DNA of 42,564 nt. It comes from Maricaulis salignorans. GTDB taxonomy: Bacteria; Pseudomonadota; Alphaproteobacteria; Caulobacterales; Maricaulaceae. Under the pieces are notes generated by a model. It had not been told where the DNA came from. It worked only from the letters and a program-made list of their open reading frames with translations, and did no database searches. The position numbers were made by a program, and so were the translations under genes. Of the stretch, positions 26,571-35,327 are shown piece after piece (the first letter of the stretch is position 1; each line of letters starts with the position of its first letter). The stretch covers positions 1 through 42,564 of the forward strand of contig NZ_FNHG01000025.1 of assembly GCF_900103475.1 (NCBI RefSeq), given 5' to 3'.

Positions 26571-28051
26571 TCGGCCAGCCCCGTTACCAGAACCGATCGG
26601 GTCTGTGCGCTTTCGCCCGTAGCCGGGTCGAGGACACGAAACATGATATCCTCGCGCGGCACATCAACCGCGCCCGGCGGCAAGGTCAGGTAGATGACGA
26701 AATCACGGGTCCGGTCGGCCTCGACATTCAGGCGCATCGGTGTTTCGTCGGCAGCGCCCAGAACCCGGACGATCAGGGCCGGATCCCCGTCAACGACCAG
26801 TTCGAGGGCGCGCGGCGCATTGGCCTTGTTGACCACTTTGACGGTGTAGCCATTGCGGATCGATCCGTCGGACAGGCGGACATAATTGGGATTGCGATCA
26901 CGCGCGGCATTGAGGTCCAGCTCGGTCCGGTTGAGCAGACCGGCCAGCATCACCGCGGCGACCAGAACCAGCGCGACGGCATAGACCAGGGTTCGAATGC
27001 GCACGAAGCGATAACGCGGTTTCTCCCCGGCCTGGAAACGGTCGATATTGTCATCGGTCTCGTAGGCGATCAGCCCGGTGGGGCGATCAACCTTGAGCAT
27101 GACATCATCGCAGGCATCAATGCAAAGGGCACACTGAATACATTCCAGTTGCGCCCCGTCGCGAATATCAATCCCCATCGGGCAGACGGCGACGCATTGC
27201 ATGCAGTCGATGCAATCGCCGCGATCATCCCAGGGGTCGTTTTTCTTGTGGGCGCCGCGCGGCTCGCCGCGATCAATGCGATAGGTGACGTTGAGCGCTT
27301 CGCGATCCGTCATCGCCGCCTGGATACGCGGCCAGGGACACATATAGGTGCAGACCTGTTCGCGCATGGTGCCGGCGAGAACATAGGTGGTGAAGGTCAG
27401 TCCGGCGAAGAAGAGATAGGCCGAGATTTCGGCCTGACCGGTGAAGAAATTCGCCAGCGTGTCGTAGGCATCGTGGAAATACAGGATCCAGGCGCCGCCC
27501 GTGGCCGCCGCGATCACCAGCCAGACGGCGTGTTTGCTGACCTTGCGCCAGGCCTTGTTGAAGCTCCAGGGCGCACGGTCGAGCTTGATTCGCGCATTGC
27601 GATCCCCCTCAAAGGCGCGCTCGACCATAATGAACAGATCGGTCCACACCGTCTGCGGACAGGCATAGCCACACCAGACGCGCCCGAACAACGCTGTCAC
27701 GAGGAAGAGGGCCAGCGCGGCCAGGATCAGAAGGCCGGTGATATAATAGACTTCCTGCGGCCAGATCTCGATGAAGAAGAAATAGAAACGCCGGCCGGCG
27801 AAATCGATCAGGACCGCCTGGTCCGGCGCGTCAGCGCCGCGGTCCCAGCGCAGGAAGGGCACGAGATAATACACCGCCAGTGTGGCGGCCATGACCACCC
27901 ATTTGACGAAGCGGAATTTGCCGTGCGCCAGCTTGGGATAAATCGGCTCGCGCTTCTTGTAGAGCTCGCGCTCCTCGGCCGCATTGACCGCCTTGGCTTT
28001 CGATCGGGTGATCCCGGGCGCCGCCATGCTCCGTTTTTGGTTATCAGACAT
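26567..28051 (-). CDS. ccoG: cbb3 oxidase accessory ferredoxin CcoG (RdxA/FixG)
   Basis: 494 residues. Membrane helices carry a polyferredoxin-type core: GYACPQTVWTDLF, then CTYMCPWPRIQAAMTD, and a soluble two-cluster domain with CIDCMQCVAVCP and CIQCALCIDACDD, the Cys spacing for two [4Fe-4S] clusters. A C-terminal Ig-like domain (about 380-494) completes the normal family architecture. CcoG has been reported as a cupric reductase supplying Cu(I) for oxidase assembly. The start is 41 bp after the ccoP stop, so it may be co-transcribed with ccoNOQP or have a weak promoter of its own. Confidence 0.95.
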   Translation of the reverse strand: MSDNQKRSMAAPGITRSKAKAVNAAEERELYKKREPIYPKLAHGKFRFVKWVVMAATLAVYYLVPFLRWDRGADAPDQAVLIDFAGRRFYFFFIEIWPQEVYYITGLLILAALALFLVTALFGRVWCGYACPQTVWTDLFIMVERAFEGDRNARIKLDRAPWSFNKAWRKVSKHAVWLVIAAATGGAWILYFHDAYDTLANFFTGQAEISAYLFFAGLTFTTYVLAGTMREQVCTYMCPWPRIQAAMTDREALNVTYRIDRGEPRGAHKKNDPWDDRGDCIDCMQCVAVCPMGIDIRDGAQLECIQCALCIDACDDVMLKVDRPTGLIAYETDDNIDRFQAGEKPRYRFVRIRTLVYAVALVLVAAVMLAGLLNRTELDLNAARDRNPNYVRLSDGSIRNGYTVKVVNKANAPRALELVVDGDPALIVRVLGAADETPMRLNVEADRTRDFVIYLTLPPGAVDVPREDIMFRVLDPATGESAQTRSVLVTGLAE

Positions 28052-28092
28052 GGCGGCGTTAAATCCGGTTGGTGGGGTTTAGGCGATGCGAC

Positions 28093-29019
28093 TTACTGAC
28101 CCGTGGGACTGCTTGCCGCAGCCTCACCGCCGCCCAGCAGGTAGACATAGGCTGCGAGAGCATCGATGGTGGTGTCATTGAGGCGGCCTTCCCAGGCTGG
28201 CATGACGCCATAGGGGCCACGGTAGATCGTGGCGATGACCTGTTCGCGCGTGCCGCCATAGAGCCAGTCCTGATCGATCAGATTGGGCGCACCCTGGCTG
28301 CGATCACCTGTCGCATCGGCCATGTGGCAGCTGACGCACTGGCTGGCATAGGTTGCGCCGCCGCGGGCAATCGCGTCAGCCGGGCGGTCCTGCCCCGACA
28401 GGGAGAGGACGTAATCGGCCACATCGCCGATCTCCGAGCGGGTCAGCAAGCCATCGCGGCCATAGGCCGGCATTTGCGAAAAATGCGTATCGAGATGCTC
28501 ACTGCGGACGCCGTAGCGGATCGTGTTGCGGATCTCGTCATAGCTTCCGCCCCACAGCCAGACATCATCATTGAGATTGGGATAGCCGACGAAACCCTGC
28601 GCGCCGGAGCCGTGACAGGTCGAGCAATAATTGCCGAAAGCCGCATCGCCGGCGGCGCGGACGAAACCGAGCAGGTCAGGGTCGTCCTCGATCGCGTCGA
28701 TCGACGTGCCACGCAGACGTTCGAAACCTTCAGCCCGCGAGGCTTCCAGATCGAGCATGGCGGCGGCGACATTGGCGCGCTCGGAGTTGTTGCTCAGGCC
28801 GCGCGTATGGTCGCTGCCACTGCCGGACAGGCCCGGCAAGGCCGGAATGGCCGGCAGGAAGACCATATAGACTACGCCGATCACGACGCAGGCATAGAAG
28901 GTGTACAGCCACCAGCGCGGCAGCGGCGTGTCGAGTTCCTTGATCCCGTCCCACTCATGGCCGGTGGTTTCGGTTCCCGAATGCGCGTCGGTTTCGCGGT
29001 TTTCCTCGTGATCAGACAT
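28093..29019 (-). CDS. ccoP: cbb3 oxidase diheme cytochrome c subunit CcoP
   Basis: 308 residues starting at ATG 29019, with AGGA about 10 bases upstream. The N-terminal part has the family HEWDGIKELDTPLPRWWLYTF signature and one anchor helix (about 37-60). Two c-type heme sites follow: C132-STCH136 and C228-VSCH232, with candidate axial Met residues in HFSQMPAYG and GPYGVMPAWEG. It passes electrons to CcoO in the periplasm. It overlaps ccoQ by 8 bp. Confidence 0.96.
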   Translation of the reverse strand: MSDHEENRETDAHSGTETTGHEWDGIKELDTPLPRWWLYTFYACVVIGVVYMVFLPAIPALPGLSGSGSDHTRGLSNNSERANVAAAMLDLEASRAEGFERLRGTSIDAIEDDPDLLGFVRAAGDAAFGNYCSTCHGSGAQGFVGYPNLNDDVWLWGGSYDEIRNTIRYGVRSEHLDTHFSQMPAYGRDGLLTRSEIGDVADYVLSLSGQDRPADAIARGGATYASQCVSCHMADATGDRSQGAPNLIDQDWLYGGTREQVIATIYRGPYGVMPAWEGRLNDTTIDALAAYVYLLGGGEAAASSPTGQ

Positions 29020-29203
29020 GGGCCTGGTCCTCGCTGGCACTTTCGATAATGGGTTCATCGCTGTCATTGAGGGGCAGACGGGCCGCCTCGTCGAAGCGTT
29101 GCTGGTTTCTGGGCCACAGCGCATAGGTCAAAGCGCCGGTGAAGAGCGCAACGAACAGCAACATGCCCCAGGTCTGTGCGAAACTCGCGAGTAGAGAATA
29201 CAT
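29012..29203 (-). CDS. ccoQ: cbb3 oxidase small subunit CcoQ
   Basis: 63 residues: one membrane helix (WGMLLFVALFTGALTYALWP) followed by the typical short cytoplasmic tail starting RNQQRFDEAARLPLNDSDE. CcoQ stabilises the binding of CcoP to the CcoNO core. It is located between ccoO and ccoP, the standard order, and overlaps the ccoP start. Confidence 0.93.
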   Translation of the reverse strand: MYSLLASFAQTWGMLLFVALFTGALTYALWPRNQQRFDEAARLPLNDSDEPIIESASEDQAHV

Positions 29204-29212
29204 GGTGCGCCC

Positions 29213-29971
29213 CTATCTCAGATTTTGATCGGCTTCGGCCTCATAGGTGGAGAAGTCCACCATAGTGCCGAGCACTTGCAGATAGGCCACCATCGCATCG
29301 AGCTCGGAAACCCGACCCGGATTGCCGTCGAAATCGCGCAGGGTCGCCCCGGGATAACGCGCCAGGAAGCCGTCATAATCCGATGCATAGGGATCGAGTT
29401 GGGTGGTGATATCCGCCACCGCCATTTCGATCATCTCATCGCTATAGGGCACGCCGACGGCGCGCAGGGCACGCAGATTGGCGGCGACATTGTCATAATC
29501 CAGCGTCGAATGTTCCAGGAAGGCATAGGCCGGCATGATCGACTCCGGCACCACCGAGCGTGGATCGCGCATATGGTCGCGATGCCATTCATCGGAATAT
29601 TTGGCACCGACGCGGGCCAGATCCGGCCCGGTCCGTTTCGAGCCCCACTGGAAGGGGTGGTCATACATGCTCTCGGCCGCCAGCGAGTAGTGGCCATAGC
29701 GTTCGACCTCATCGCGCAGCGGGCGGATCATCTGCGAGTGGCAGTTATAGCACCCCTCGCGGACATAGATGTCGCGTCCCAGCTGTTCCAGCGGCGTATA
29801 GGGCCGCATGCCGTCGACTTCCTCGATCGTCGAGTCGAGATAGAAGAGCGGCGCAATCTCGACAATGCCGCCGATCGAGACCGTGACGAGGATGCCGACG
29901 GTGAGGATGAGCGAGTTCTTTTCGAACAGCTTTTTGTGGAGTTCGCTCCACAGGCTTTTGCCCTTTGACAT
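29213..29971 (-). CDS. ccoO: cbb3 oxidase monoheme cytochrome c subunit CcoO
   Basis: 252 residues. An N-terminal helix ([22 protein letters not shown]) anchors a periplasmic cytochrome c domain with C74-YNCH78 in [15 protein letters not shown] and the family strings [20 protein letters not shown] and [13 protein letters not shown]. It carries electrons to heme b in CcoN. I chose ATG 29971 over 29977 because GGGGGAG lies 6 bases before it and directly abuts the earlier ATG. The ccoN stop is 12 bp upstream. Confidence 0.95.
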   Translation of the reverse strand: MSKGKSLWSELHKKLFEKNSLILTVGILVTVSIGGIVEIAPLFYLDSTIEEVDGMRPYTPLEQLGRDIYVREGCYNCHSQMIRPLRDEVERYGHYSLAAESMYDHPFQWGSKRTGPDLARVGAKYSDEWHRDHMRDPRSVVPESIMPAYAFLEHSTLDYDNVAANLRALRAVGVPYSDEMIEMAVADITTQLDPYASDYDGFLARYPGATLRDFDGNPGRVSELDAMVAYLQVLGTMVDFSTYEAEADQNLR

Positions 29972-29983
29972 AGCCATCTCCCC

Positions 29984-31636
29984 CTAAGCCGGAATTTGCG
30001 CGGGTTGAGGCGATACCGACTCATCCGCTTCGGTCACATCGCTCCGGATGGTGCGATAGACATTGTAGATCATGATCAACGCACCGGCGAGATAAAGCAG
30101 GCCGCCAACCGCGCGGATGATGTAGGAAATATGCATCGCCTCAACAGTTTCCACGAAGGAGTATTCCAGGAAGCCGAGCGAGTTATAGGCGCGCCACATC
30201 AGGCCCTGCATGATGCCGGCAACCCACATCGAGGTGATGTAGAGCAGGATGCCGAAGGTCGCGATCCAGAAGTGCCAGTCGACCAAAGCCTTGGAATACA
30301 TGCCGGCCTTCTTCCACAGCCATGGCACGAGGCAATACAGCGCCCCGAAAGAGACAAAACCGACCCAGCCGAGCGCACCGGAATGCACGTGGCCAACGGT
30401 CCAGTCGGTATAGTGGGACAGCGCATTGACGGCGCGGATCGACATCACCGGACCTTCAAAGGTCGACATGCCGTAAAACGCGACCGAGATCACCAGCATG
30501 CGAACGACCGGGTCGGTGCGCAGCTTGTCCCAGGCGCCCGAGAGCGTCATCAAACCATTGATCATCCCGCCCCAGGACGGCATCCACAGCATGATCGAGA
30601 AGGCCATGCCCAGCGTCTGCGCCCATTCCGGCAGCGCCGTATAGTGCAGGTGGTGCGGGCCAGCCCAGATGTAGATGAAGATCAGTGACCAGAAGTGGAT
30701 GATCGACAGCCGGTAGGAATAGACCGGCCGGTTCACCCGTTTCGGGATGAAGTAATACATGATCCCGAGGAAGCCGGCTGTCAGGAAGAAGCCAACGGCA
30801 TTATGGCCATACCACCACTGGGTCAGCGCGTCCTGGACCCCGGAGAAGAGCGAATAGCTGTGCGAGCCGAAAAAGCTGACCGGCACGGCCAGGTTATTGA
30901 TGATGTGCAGCATCGCGATGGTGACGATGAAGGCCAGGTAGAACCAGTTGGCGACATAGATGTGCGGTTCCTTGCGCTTCCACAGCGTGCCCAGGAAGAC
31001 CAGCAGATAAGCGACCCAGACCAGGGTCAGCCAGATATCCGCATACCATTCCGGCTCGGCGTATTCGCGCGACTGGGTGATGCCAACGAGATAGCCGGAC
31101 GCGGCCATCACGATGAAGAATTGATAACCCCAGAACACGAACCAGGGCCAGATCCCGCCGGCGATGCGCGTGCGGCAAGTGCGTTGGACCACGTAGAAGG
31201 AGGTCGCGATCAGGACATTGCCGCCGAAGGCGAAAATCACCGCCGAGGTATGCAGCGGGCGCAGCCGGCCAAAGCTGGTAAAGCCCCAATCCTCGATATT
31301 GAGGATCGGAAAGGCGAGCTGGAAGGCGATGATGACGCCGACCAGAAGGCCTGCAGCGGCCCAGAAGAGCGAGGCAATCACCCCGGCCTTGACCAGATTC
31401 TCGTTGTATTCGCGCTCGTCGGTCTCAACCCCGCCGCTCGTCACACTGCCAACCAGCAGGAGAAGTCCGGTGAGGAAGCCGCCAAGGATCAGCCAGGACT
31501 GTCCCTTCATGGCCGCGTCCGGCGCGAACGCCGCCGCAAACAGAGCCCAGAGGGCCCCCAATACGGTGATCAACAATACGATGACGGTGCTGAAATCCAG
31601 CCCGCTGCGAGTCAGTGTCTGCGGCGATTGCATCAA
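29984..31636 (-). CDS. ccoN: cbb3-type cytochrome c oxidase subunit I, CcoN
   Basis: 550 residues, about 12 core membrane helices plus extra N-terminal ones. This catalytic subunit reduces O2 at a heme b3-CuB centre with high affinity. Visible metal ligands: RPLHTSAV (low-spin heme His), WYGHNAVGF and GPHHLHY (CuB His residues), a Tyr in [11 protein letters not shown] that fits the cross-linked Tyr of cbb3 enzymes, and [13 protein letters not shown] (heme b3 and heme b His). It is first in ccoNOQP. In the 176 bp upstream I see no FNR/FixK box (TTGAT-N4-ATCAA), so its oxygen control cannot be assigned from this window. Confidence 0.97.
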   Translation of the reverse strand: MMQSPQTLTRSGLDFSTVIVLLITVLGALWALFAAAFAPDAAMKGQSWLILGGFLTGLLLLVGSVTSGGVETDEREYNENLVKAGVIASLFWAAAGLLVGVIIAFQLAFPILNIEDWGFTSFGRLRPLHTSAVIFAFGGNVLIATSFYVVQRTCRTRIAGGIWPWFVFWGYQFFIVMAASGYLVGITQSREYAEPEWYADIWLTLVWVAYLLVFLGTLWKRKEPHIYVANWFYLAFIVTIAMLHIINNLAVPVSFFGSHSYSLFSGVQDALTQWWYGHNAVGFFLTAGFLGIMYYFIPKRVNRPVYSYRLSIIHFWSLIFIYIWAGPHHLHYTALPEWAQTLGMAFSIMLWMPSWGGMINGLMTLSGAWDKLRTDPVVRMLVISVAFYGMSTFEGPVMSIRAVNALSHYTDWTVGHVHSGALGWVGFVSFGALYCLVPWLWKKAGMYSKALVDWHFWIATFGILLYITSMWVAGIMQGLMWRAYNSLGFLEYSFVETVEAMHISYIIRAVGGLLYLAGALIMIYNVYRTIRSDVTEADESVSPQPAQIPA

Positions 31637-31745
31637 TGCCCCCGATGATTTGGCCAGCTCATGGCCTGTTTATCGCGCGATTCCACAAAATCGGTATGGC
31701 AATTTGTCGCGTCCGGGTCTGAGGCGTTGAAAACACACGCCTTCA

Positions 31746-31763
31746 CAGGGCTAGAGGGCCCTG
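31746..31763 (-). terminator. Weak hairpin between ilvA and ccoN
   Basis: CAGGGC (31746-31751) and GCCCTG (31758-31763) can form a 6-bp stem 50 bases past the ilvA stop. There is no T-run, so intrinsic termination is doubtful; it may only mark the transcript 3' end. The rest of the 31637-31812 gap should hold the ccoN promoter. Confidence 0.3.
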
Positions 31764-31812
31764 CAACGCCCCTGAATAACCGTGCCTAAACAAGCAATTG
31801 CCTCACGCAACC

Positions 31813-33033
31813 TCAATAGTCGGCGAACTCGGCCCGGAACCCATTTTGCCGCAGTGCCGCATGCACCCGGTCCATATGGGCCGCGTCCTGAGCCTCCAGC
31901 GAGATGTCGATATAGGTCACCTTGGCCGGCAGATCGGAGAAGGTCTTGTGATAGGCGACATCGGTGACATTGCCGCCGGCCTCCGAGATGATGTGCGATA
32001 CCGAAGAGAGCTGGCCGGGCACATCGATCAATTCGATCCGGAAACGCGCCAGCCGCCGCGACCGTGCCAGATCACGCAGCAGGAGCGAGGAGAGCAGCCG
32101 GGTATCGATATTGCCGCCCGTCAGCACCAGGCCGACGCGCTTGCCGGCAAAGCGTTGCGGATGTGCCAGGACTGCCGCGAGCCCTGCCGCCCCGGCCCCT
32201 TCGGGCAGAACCCGCAGCCGCGTCAGAAACAGGTTGAGTGCCCGTTCGATCGCCCGCTCATCGACCAGCAGCACATCATCGAGCATGGCGGTCATGATCC
32301 GCCGGGTCAGCGCGCCGGGCTCACGCACAGCGATGCCTTCGGCCAGAGTCATGCCCCCGACCGGCCGATCGCCGCCGTGAAACAGATTATGGAAGGCAGG
32401 AAACAAGTCCGCCTGCACCCCGACAATTTCAATGTCCGGCTTGATTCGCTTGGCGCTCAGCGCGACCCCCGAGGCCAGCCCGCCGCCGCCGATCGGTACA
32501 ATGATCACATCGAGATCGGGTTGGTCGGCGAGCATCTCCATTGCCACCGTCCCCTGCCCCGCCATGACCAGCGCATCATCGAACGGGTGAACAAGGACCG
32601 CGCCCTCAGCCGCGCAATAATCCCGCGCCAGCTGGCTGGAAGCATCGAAATCGGCGCCTGCGAGCTGCACCGAGGCGCCAAGGCTGCGCGTTGCATTGAC
32701 CTTGATCGCCGGCGTCCCGACCGGCATGAAAATCACCGTCTCAATGCCGAGCAATCGCCCGTGCCGGGCCACCCCCTGGGCATGATTGCCGGCCGAGGCC
32801 GCGACCACACCGCGAGCGCGCTCGTCTGCGCCCAGGCTCATCAGCTTGGCATAGGCCCCGCGCTCCTTGAAGGATCCGGTCGCCTGCAGATTCTCCAGCT
32901 TGACCCGGATATCGCAGCCGGTCAGCTCGCTCAGGGCTTCGGCACTCTGGCAGGGCGTGTGCAGAACGCCCCCCATGCCCCGGGCATGGCAATCGGCGGC
33001 AAAATCAAATTCGGCTGTAAATTCATTGGTCAT
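31813..33033 (-). CDS. ilvA: Threonine ammonia-lyase (threonine dehydratase)
   Basis: 406 residues. This PLP enzyme turns threonine into 2-oxobutyrate and ammonia, the first step to isoleucine. The PLP Lys is K56 in ATGSFKERGA, and the Gly-rich phosphate loop is PIGGGGLASG. SAGNHAQGVA and LTGGNID are also present. A C-terminal ACT-like domain (about 325-406, RIELIDVPGQLSSVSHIISEAGGNVTDV) suggests allosteric feedback. The single ACT domain puts it in the roughly 400-residue class rather than the 514-residue E. coli IlvA form. Upstream on the same strand are a terminator and a small Ile-rich reading frame, described separately. Confidence 0.95.
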   Translation of the reverse strand: MTNEFTAEFDFAADCHARGMGGVLHTPCQSAEALSELTGCDIRVKLENLQATGSFKERGAYAKLMSLGADERARGVVAASAGNHAQGVARHGRLLGIETVIFMPVGTPAIKVNATRSLGASVQLAGADFDASSQLARDYCAAEGAVLVHPFDDALVMAGQGTVAMEMLADQPDLDVIIVPIGGGGLASGVALSAKRIKPDIEIVGVQADLFPAFHNLFHGGDRPVGGMTLAEGIAVREPGALTRRIMTAMLDDVLLVDERAIERALNLFLTRLRVLPEGAGAAGLAAVLAHPQRFAGKRVGLVLTGGNIDTRLLSSLLLRDLARSRRLARFRIELIDVPGQLSSVSHIISEAGGNVTDVAYHKTFSDLPAKVTYIDISLEAQDAAHMDRVHAALRQNGFRAEFADY

Positions 33034-33082
33034 GGCGGGCTCACTTGAAAATGGTCTGGGGAAGACATCAGGGTGAGGCCAT

Positions 33083-33112
33083 AAAAAAACCTCGCCCGGT
33101 TGGAGCGAGGTT
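33083..33112 (-). terminator. Rho-independent terminator in front of ilvA
   Basis: On the minus strand AACCTCGC pairs with GCGAGGTT around a 9-base loop, followed by a run of seven T. It lies 26 bases after the stop of the small reading frame and 50 bases before the ilvA ATG. It either ends the small gene or acts as an attenuator for ilvA. Confidence 0.9.
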
Positions 33113-33138
33113 CGGTCTGCGGCGGCATCTCGGAGATG

Positions 33139-33282
33139 TCAGGCAGGGGCGAGTGGCGCTCCGGTCAGGCTCTGTCCGATAATAATCGAAATCAGCGCAG
33201 CGAGGCCCAAACCGGCAAAGGTCAGCCGGCGGGCGCGAGCCCGGTTATCATCTGCAATCTGAAGCGCGTGTACGCGGGCCAT
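33139..33282 (-). CDS. 47-residue small membrane protein or ilvA leader peptide
   Basis: An ATG at 33282, with GAGGCAG about 5 bases upstream, opens a 47-codon frame ending in TGA at 33139. The product has a basic N-terminal half (DDNRARARRL) and a hydrophobic segment LTFAGLGLAALISIIIGQSL, so it could be a single-pass membrane protein. The ISIII run uses four Ile codons within five, and a terminator follows before ilvA, an arrangement also expected of a leader peptide sensing isoleucyl-tRNA. The N-terminal charge and full-length helix favour a real membrane protein; the location favours a leader. I cannot decide. Confidence 0.6.
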   Translation of the reverse strand: MARVHALQIADDNRARARRLTFAGLGLAALISIIIGQSLTGAPLAPA

Positions 33283-33423
33283 GATCTGCCTCAAGAAGAG
33301 TGCGGGTCCAGACTGGCCGCGCGCGGCGAAAAAGTCCAGCGCCGCCCTGCATTTGCAGGCCTGACTGCGATAAATCGACCGATTTCCCGGTTTTGCGCAA
33401 AATTCATGCGCCGATTGCCCGCC

Positions 33424-34920
33424 CTATTCGGCCGCCTCGAGTGCGGCGACGTGCTGAGCGGCATCGCCGACCCGTCCGAATTTCATCGCCCCATCTTCCA
33501 GCTTGCCGAAACGGATGGTCAGCATGTCGAGGACATAGTTCTGATAGGTGCGCCAGGGTGATTTGGTCCCCTGTTGAGGCAATTGCGACATCGCCCTTTG
33601 CACATAGCTCGAGGAGAAATCGAGCATGGGTACGGTGTCCAGGTCGGCCGGCAATGTCGGAACGCAATAATCATGGCCCTTCGCCGCCATGTGGTTGAGC
33701 AGGCGGCAAACCCGCTCGCAGGTCAGGTCGATCTTCAGCGTCCAGGAGGCATTGGTATAGCCGAAGGCAATCGCGAAATTGGGCACACCGCTGAGCATCA
33801 TGCCGCGATAGGTGACCTTGTCGGCGGCGCGAACCATCGCACCATCGACGCTCAGCGTCATACCGCCCAGCAATTGCATTTCCAGCCCGGTCGCAGGGAT
33901 GATCAGATCGGCCTCGATTTCCTCACCGGATTCCAGCTTGATCCCCGTTTGGGTGAAGCGCTCGATCCGATCGGTGACGATCGAGGCAGAGCCATCGGCC
34001 AGCACGTCAAAGAAATCACCGTCCGGTGCCAGGCAGAAGCGCTGATCCCAGGGATTATAGCTCGGCGAGAAATGCTTTCTGACATCGAAATCACGACCAA
34101 GACGGATGCGGATTGCCTTGAGGACCTCGCGCTTGACCAGATCGGGATAGGATTGGGAGAATTGATAGATATAGATGTTCAGCAGCACATTCTTCGCCCG
34201 CGTCACCGAATAGGCGATCTTCTCCGGCAGGATCTTGCGCATAAAATCGGCGAAGCCGTCGCGTGAGGGCCGCGCCGCGATATAGGTCGGCGAGCGCTGC
34301 AGCATGGTCACATGCGCCGCCGTCTCAGCCATCGCCGGCACCAGCGTCACCGCCGTCGCGCCGGAGCCGATGATCACCACCTTCTTGCCGGCATAATCGA
34401 CATCCTCGGGCCAGAGCTGGGGATGGATGATGGCGCCCGGGAAGTCCTCCATGCCCGGGAAATCGGGCATATAGCCATGCTCGTAGCGGTAATAGCCCGA
34501 GCACATCATCAGGAAATTACAGGTAAAGCTCGTGCGTTCCCCGTTTTCGCCGCGCTCGGTGCGGACCGTCCAGCGTGCCGTCTCGCTATCCCAGTTGGCG
34601 TGCGCCACGCGAGTCCCGAAACGGATTTTTTCCTCAATCCCGTTGCGCTGCGCCGTATCCGATACGTATTCGCGGATCGCGGGGCCATCGGCAAACACCT
34701 TGCCATCCGTCCATGGCCTGAAGGCAAATCCAAACGTGTACATGTCGCTGTCGGAGCGAATACCCGGATAGCGGAACAGATCCCAGGTCCCACCGATCGC
34801 ATCACGCGCTTCCAGGATCGCGTAGCTGCTGTCCGGGGATTTCGTCTGCAGGTGATAGGCCGCAGCAATGCCGGAGATCCCGGCCCCCACGATCAGGACA
34901 TCAAAGTGTTCGTCGGACAT
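33424..34920 (-). CDS. Baeyer-Villiger-type flavin monooxygenase
   Basis: 498 residues. The FAD Rossmann motif GAGISG is at 12-17 and the NADPH motif GSGATA at 185-190. Between them is the Baeyer-Villiger fingerprint FxGxxxHxxxWP (F160-P171, FPGAIIHPQLWP). LEARDAIGGTWDLFRYPGIRSDSDM is also typical. Such enzymes insert one oxygen from O2 into ketones or oxidise heteroatoms; the substrate is unknown. ATG 34920 has GGGAG upstream. It is divergent from the 35146 cassette, and a near-perfect dyad at 34963-34977 lies in its leader. The 141 bp after its stop up to the small ORF at 33282 hold no gene I can support. Confidence 0.92.
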   Translation of the reverse strand: MSDEHFDVLIVGAGISGIAAAYHLQTKSPDSSYAILEARDAIGGTWDLFRYPGIRSDSDMYTFGFAFRPWTDGKVFADGPAIREYVSDTAQRNGIEEKIRFGTRVAHANWDSETARWTVRTERGENGERTSFTCNFLMMCSGYYRYEHGYMPDFPGMEDFPGAIIHPQLWPEDVDYAGKKVVIIGSGATAVTLVPAMAETAAHVTMLQRSPTYIAARPSRDGFADFMRKILPEKIAYSVTRAKNVLLNIYIYQFSQSYPDLVKREVLKAIRIRLGRDFDVRKHFSPSYNPWDQRFCLAPDGDFFDVLADGSASIVTDRIERFTQTGIKLESGEEIEADLIIPATGLEMQLLGGMTLSVDGAMVRAADKVTYRGMMLSGVPNFAIAFGYTNASWTLKIDLTCERVCRLLNHMAAKGHDYCVPTLPADLDTVPMLDFSSSYVQRAMSQLPQQGTKSPWRTYQNYVLDMLTIRFGKLEDGAMKFGRVGDAAQHVAALEAAE

Positions 34921-34962
34921 GAATGCGCTCCCGCGACGCTGATCGCCGCCTTGTCGAAAAAA

Positions 34963-34977
34963 GTGAACACTGTTCGC
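34963..34977. promoter_or_regulatory. TetR-like operator candidate upstream of the monooxygenase
   Basis: GTGAACA-C-TGTTCGC is a dyad with 6 of 7 pairs matching around a central C, 43 bases upstream of the monooxygenase ATG. Its form resembles operators of TetR/AcrR repressors. The TetR gene at 38811 has a different palindrome in front of it, so the regulator may be encoded elsewhere. Confidence 0.45.
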
Positions 34978-35080
34978 TGTGGCAACGCAAGAGGCACGCG
35001 GGACAGGACCATGACGTTTTGATGCGAAATTCCACCAGGCACCGGGGCTCAGAATCCTGACCGGAACGATTGGTTTTCTG

Positions 35081-35109
35081 TTGCAACGCCCGCTTTGGTC
35101 ATATATCTA
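35081..35109 (+). promoter_or_regulatory. Candidate promoter of the peptide/cupin cassette
   Basis: TTGCAA (35081-35086) and TATCTA (35104-35109) are 17 bp apart, a plausible sigma-70-type pair, 36 bases before the ATG at 35146. The region is AT-richer than the surroundings. A transcript start near 35116 would give a short leader with the strong AAGGGAG ribosome site. Confidence 0.45.
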
Positions 35110-35145
35110 GGCGATGCAACCTTAGCTAAAACAAGGGAGACGATC

Positions 35146-35301
35146 ATGGTAGAGTCAGTTTCAAATCGACGCGCCGAACCGACCGGAATCAAGCTCGATG
35201 ACCTCGAAGTGTCCGTGACCCCGCCGGTGGCGGATCTCGATGTGCTTGAGCCCAACATTACACTGGTGATCGCCACCGTAGTGCTGGTGCTTTGCCTCTA
35301 G
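35146..35301 (+). CDS. 51-residue peptide with hydrophobic Cys-containing tail, first gene of novel cassette
   Basis: ATG 35146 has a strong AAGGGAG about 8 bases upstream. The chain splits in two: a charged N-terminal part (MVESVSNRRAEPTGIKLDDLEVSV, then TPPVADLDVLEPN) and a short hydrophobic C-terminus ITLVIATVVLVLCL with one Cys, second from the end. It has no signal-peptide layout because the hydrophobic block is C-terminal. It may be a tail-anchored microprotein, or a precursor peptide whose N-terminal half serves as a leader. It is followed 26 bp later by a second small gene and then two cupin-like genes on the same strand. I recognise no family. Confidence 0.65.
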   Translation: MVESVSNRRAEPTGIKLDDLEVSVTPPVADLDVLEPNITLVIATVVLVLCL

Positions 35302-35327
35302 TTCATTCCATCAGACGAGGAATTCCC

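Noticed and set aside
31637-31812. FNR/FixK box for ccoNOQP
   Set aside because: I looked for TTGAT-N4-ATCAA and close variants upstream of ccoN and found none I would defend; partial matches lack the second half-site.
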